Assembly: GCA_022599995.1 (NCBI GenBank)
Contig: JAHZLG010000257.1
Span: forward strand, 1 to 5,595
DNA from: Alphaproteobacteria bacterium
GTDB taxonomy: Bacteria > Pseudomonadota > Alphaproteobacteria > CBDBCS01 > JAHZLG01
DNA length: 5,595 bases
Direction of reading: 5' to 3'
This document shows positions 5,096 to 5,595 of this stretch, piece after piece. Under the pieces are notes generated by a model, which did not search any database, was not told where the DNA came from, and was given only the letters and a program-made list of their open reading frames with translations. Numbering within the stretch: position 1 is the stretch's first letter; every line of letters starts with the position of its first letter. The position numbers and the translations under genes were made by a program.

Positions 5096-5228
5096 GCTAT
5101 TCTGATCCTAGGCTTCATTGACCTGCGCACCCGCCAAACGGTTGTGATACTTCAGCAGAAGTGTATGATCGCGCAAACAACCCTCCCCAAGAGGGCACTC
5201 TCCCCCTCACCCCAACCAGCGTTCCAAG
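5096..5228. other. Leader region upstream of coxC
   Basis: The remaining 133 bp before coxC show no repeat. They contain the promoter candidate at 5142-5169 and a perfect small hairpin CCCTC-CCCAA-GAGGG (5181-5195) without a T-tract. The bases just before the ATG (CAGCGTTCCAAG) have no strong Shine-Dalgarno match. Confidence 0.45.
5142..5169 (+). promoter_or_regulatory. Possible sigma-70-type promoter upstream of coxC
   Basis: TTGTGA (5142-5147, 4 of 6 matches to TTGACA) and TATGAT (5164-5169, 5 of 6 matches to TATAAT) are 16 bp apart. It would start transcription near 5176, about 50 bases before coxC and downstream of the terminator-like 48-bp array, so it could give coxC its own transcript. 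The match is modest and could be chance. Confidence 0.25.
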
Positions 5229-5595
5229 ATGGCAGAAGAAGTTAAGCACGATTTTCACCTCGTCGATCCGAGCCCGTGGCCAGCTGTTGCCGCCGCGTCC
5301 GCATTCCTCACATTCTTTGGTCTGGTGCTGTACATGCACCCGTCGACCCTAGGCGTCGGACTCGAGCCGATGATCAAGCAATTTGATCTGTATATCCTCA
5401 TCCCGGGGGTGGCACTGTTGATGTTTGCCTCGTTCGGCTGGTGGAAGGATGTCATCGCCGAAGCCAACGGCGGCGATCACAAACCGATCGTGCAACTTGG
5501 CATGCGATACGGCATGGTCTTGTTCATCCTGAGCGAGGTGATGTTCTTTTCAGCCTTCTTCTGGGCCTATTTCGATGCCGCCCTGTTTCCCGCCG
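5229..5595 (+). CDS. coxC: Cytochrome c oxidase subunit III, 5' part
   Basis: These are the first 122 residues of subunit III, a core membrane subunit that supports proton uptake and the stability of subunit I; the gene runs off the right edge. The N-terminus HDFHLVDPSPWP is the characteristic family start, which fixes ATG 5229. WWKDVIAEANGGDH (71-84) and GMRYGMVLFILSEVMFFSAFFWAYF (91-115, including the conserved Glu103 in the membrane) follow, ending in DAALFPA. Three hydrophobic segments are visible at about 19-36, 54-70 and 93-115 of the seven expected for the family. The gene is 311 bp after ctaG, across the 48-bp array. No frameshift or odd residue is seen in the visible part. Confidence 0.97.
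   Translation, partial: MAEEVKHDFHLVDPSPWPAVAAASAFLTFFGLVLYMHPSTLGVGLEPMIKQFDLYILIPGVALLMFASFGWWKDVIAEANGGDHKPIVQLGMRYGMVLFILSEVMFFSAFFWAYFDAALFPA

Noticed and set aside
4970..5245. 91-codon open frame with a 16-residue repeated peptide
   Set aside because: It stays open only because the repeat period is 48 bp; it overlaps the coxC start and shows no known domain.

Overview
The window is a cytochrome c oxidase (aa3-type, respiratory complex IV) operon, with every gene on the + strand. The order is coxB/ctaC (3' part), coxA/ctaD, ctaB (heme o synthase), a small CoxF-like membrane gene, ctaG (Cox11-type copper chaperone) and coxC/ctaE (5' part). This order, the A1-type subunit I (GHPEVY) and the tiny gene between ctaB and ctaG are typical of Alphaproteobacteria. 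I cannot place the organism more finely from the sequence alone.

Layout: 3-485 encodes the periplasmic CuA domain of subunit II. The 675-bp gap 486-1160 is mostly a minisatellite of about 17 units of 24-27 bp that starts on the coxB stop codon. A separate 16-bp x3 repeat follows it. 1161-2807 is complete coxA. The gap 2808-2936 holds a C-rich tract whose minus strand is a perfect G-quadruplex motif, a 21-bp direct repeat and a hairpin next to the ctaB start. 2937-3914 is ctaB. A 24-bp-period direct repeat lies at 3931-3968. 3998-4138 encodes the 46-aa membrane protein. 4228-4917 is ctaG, with an unusual His/acidic tail. The 311-bp gap 4918-5228 contains a 48-bp-period array with terminator-like hairpins. 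5229 to the window end is coxC.

The genes work together. CoxB carries CuA and receives electrons from cytochrome c. CoxA holds heme a and the heme a3-CuB site. CoxC is the third core subunit. CtaB farnesylates heme b to heme o, the precursor of heme a. CtaG inserts CuB. The CoxF-like peptide is presumably an assembly or stability factor.

The genes themselves are a well-known system; I found no new gene system. What is unusual is the non-coding DNA: four of the five intergenic gaps carry their own short tandem repeat, each with a different sequence and period, and two gaps carry elements (G4/C-rich tract, hairpin plus T-tract) that could modulate transcription inside the operon.
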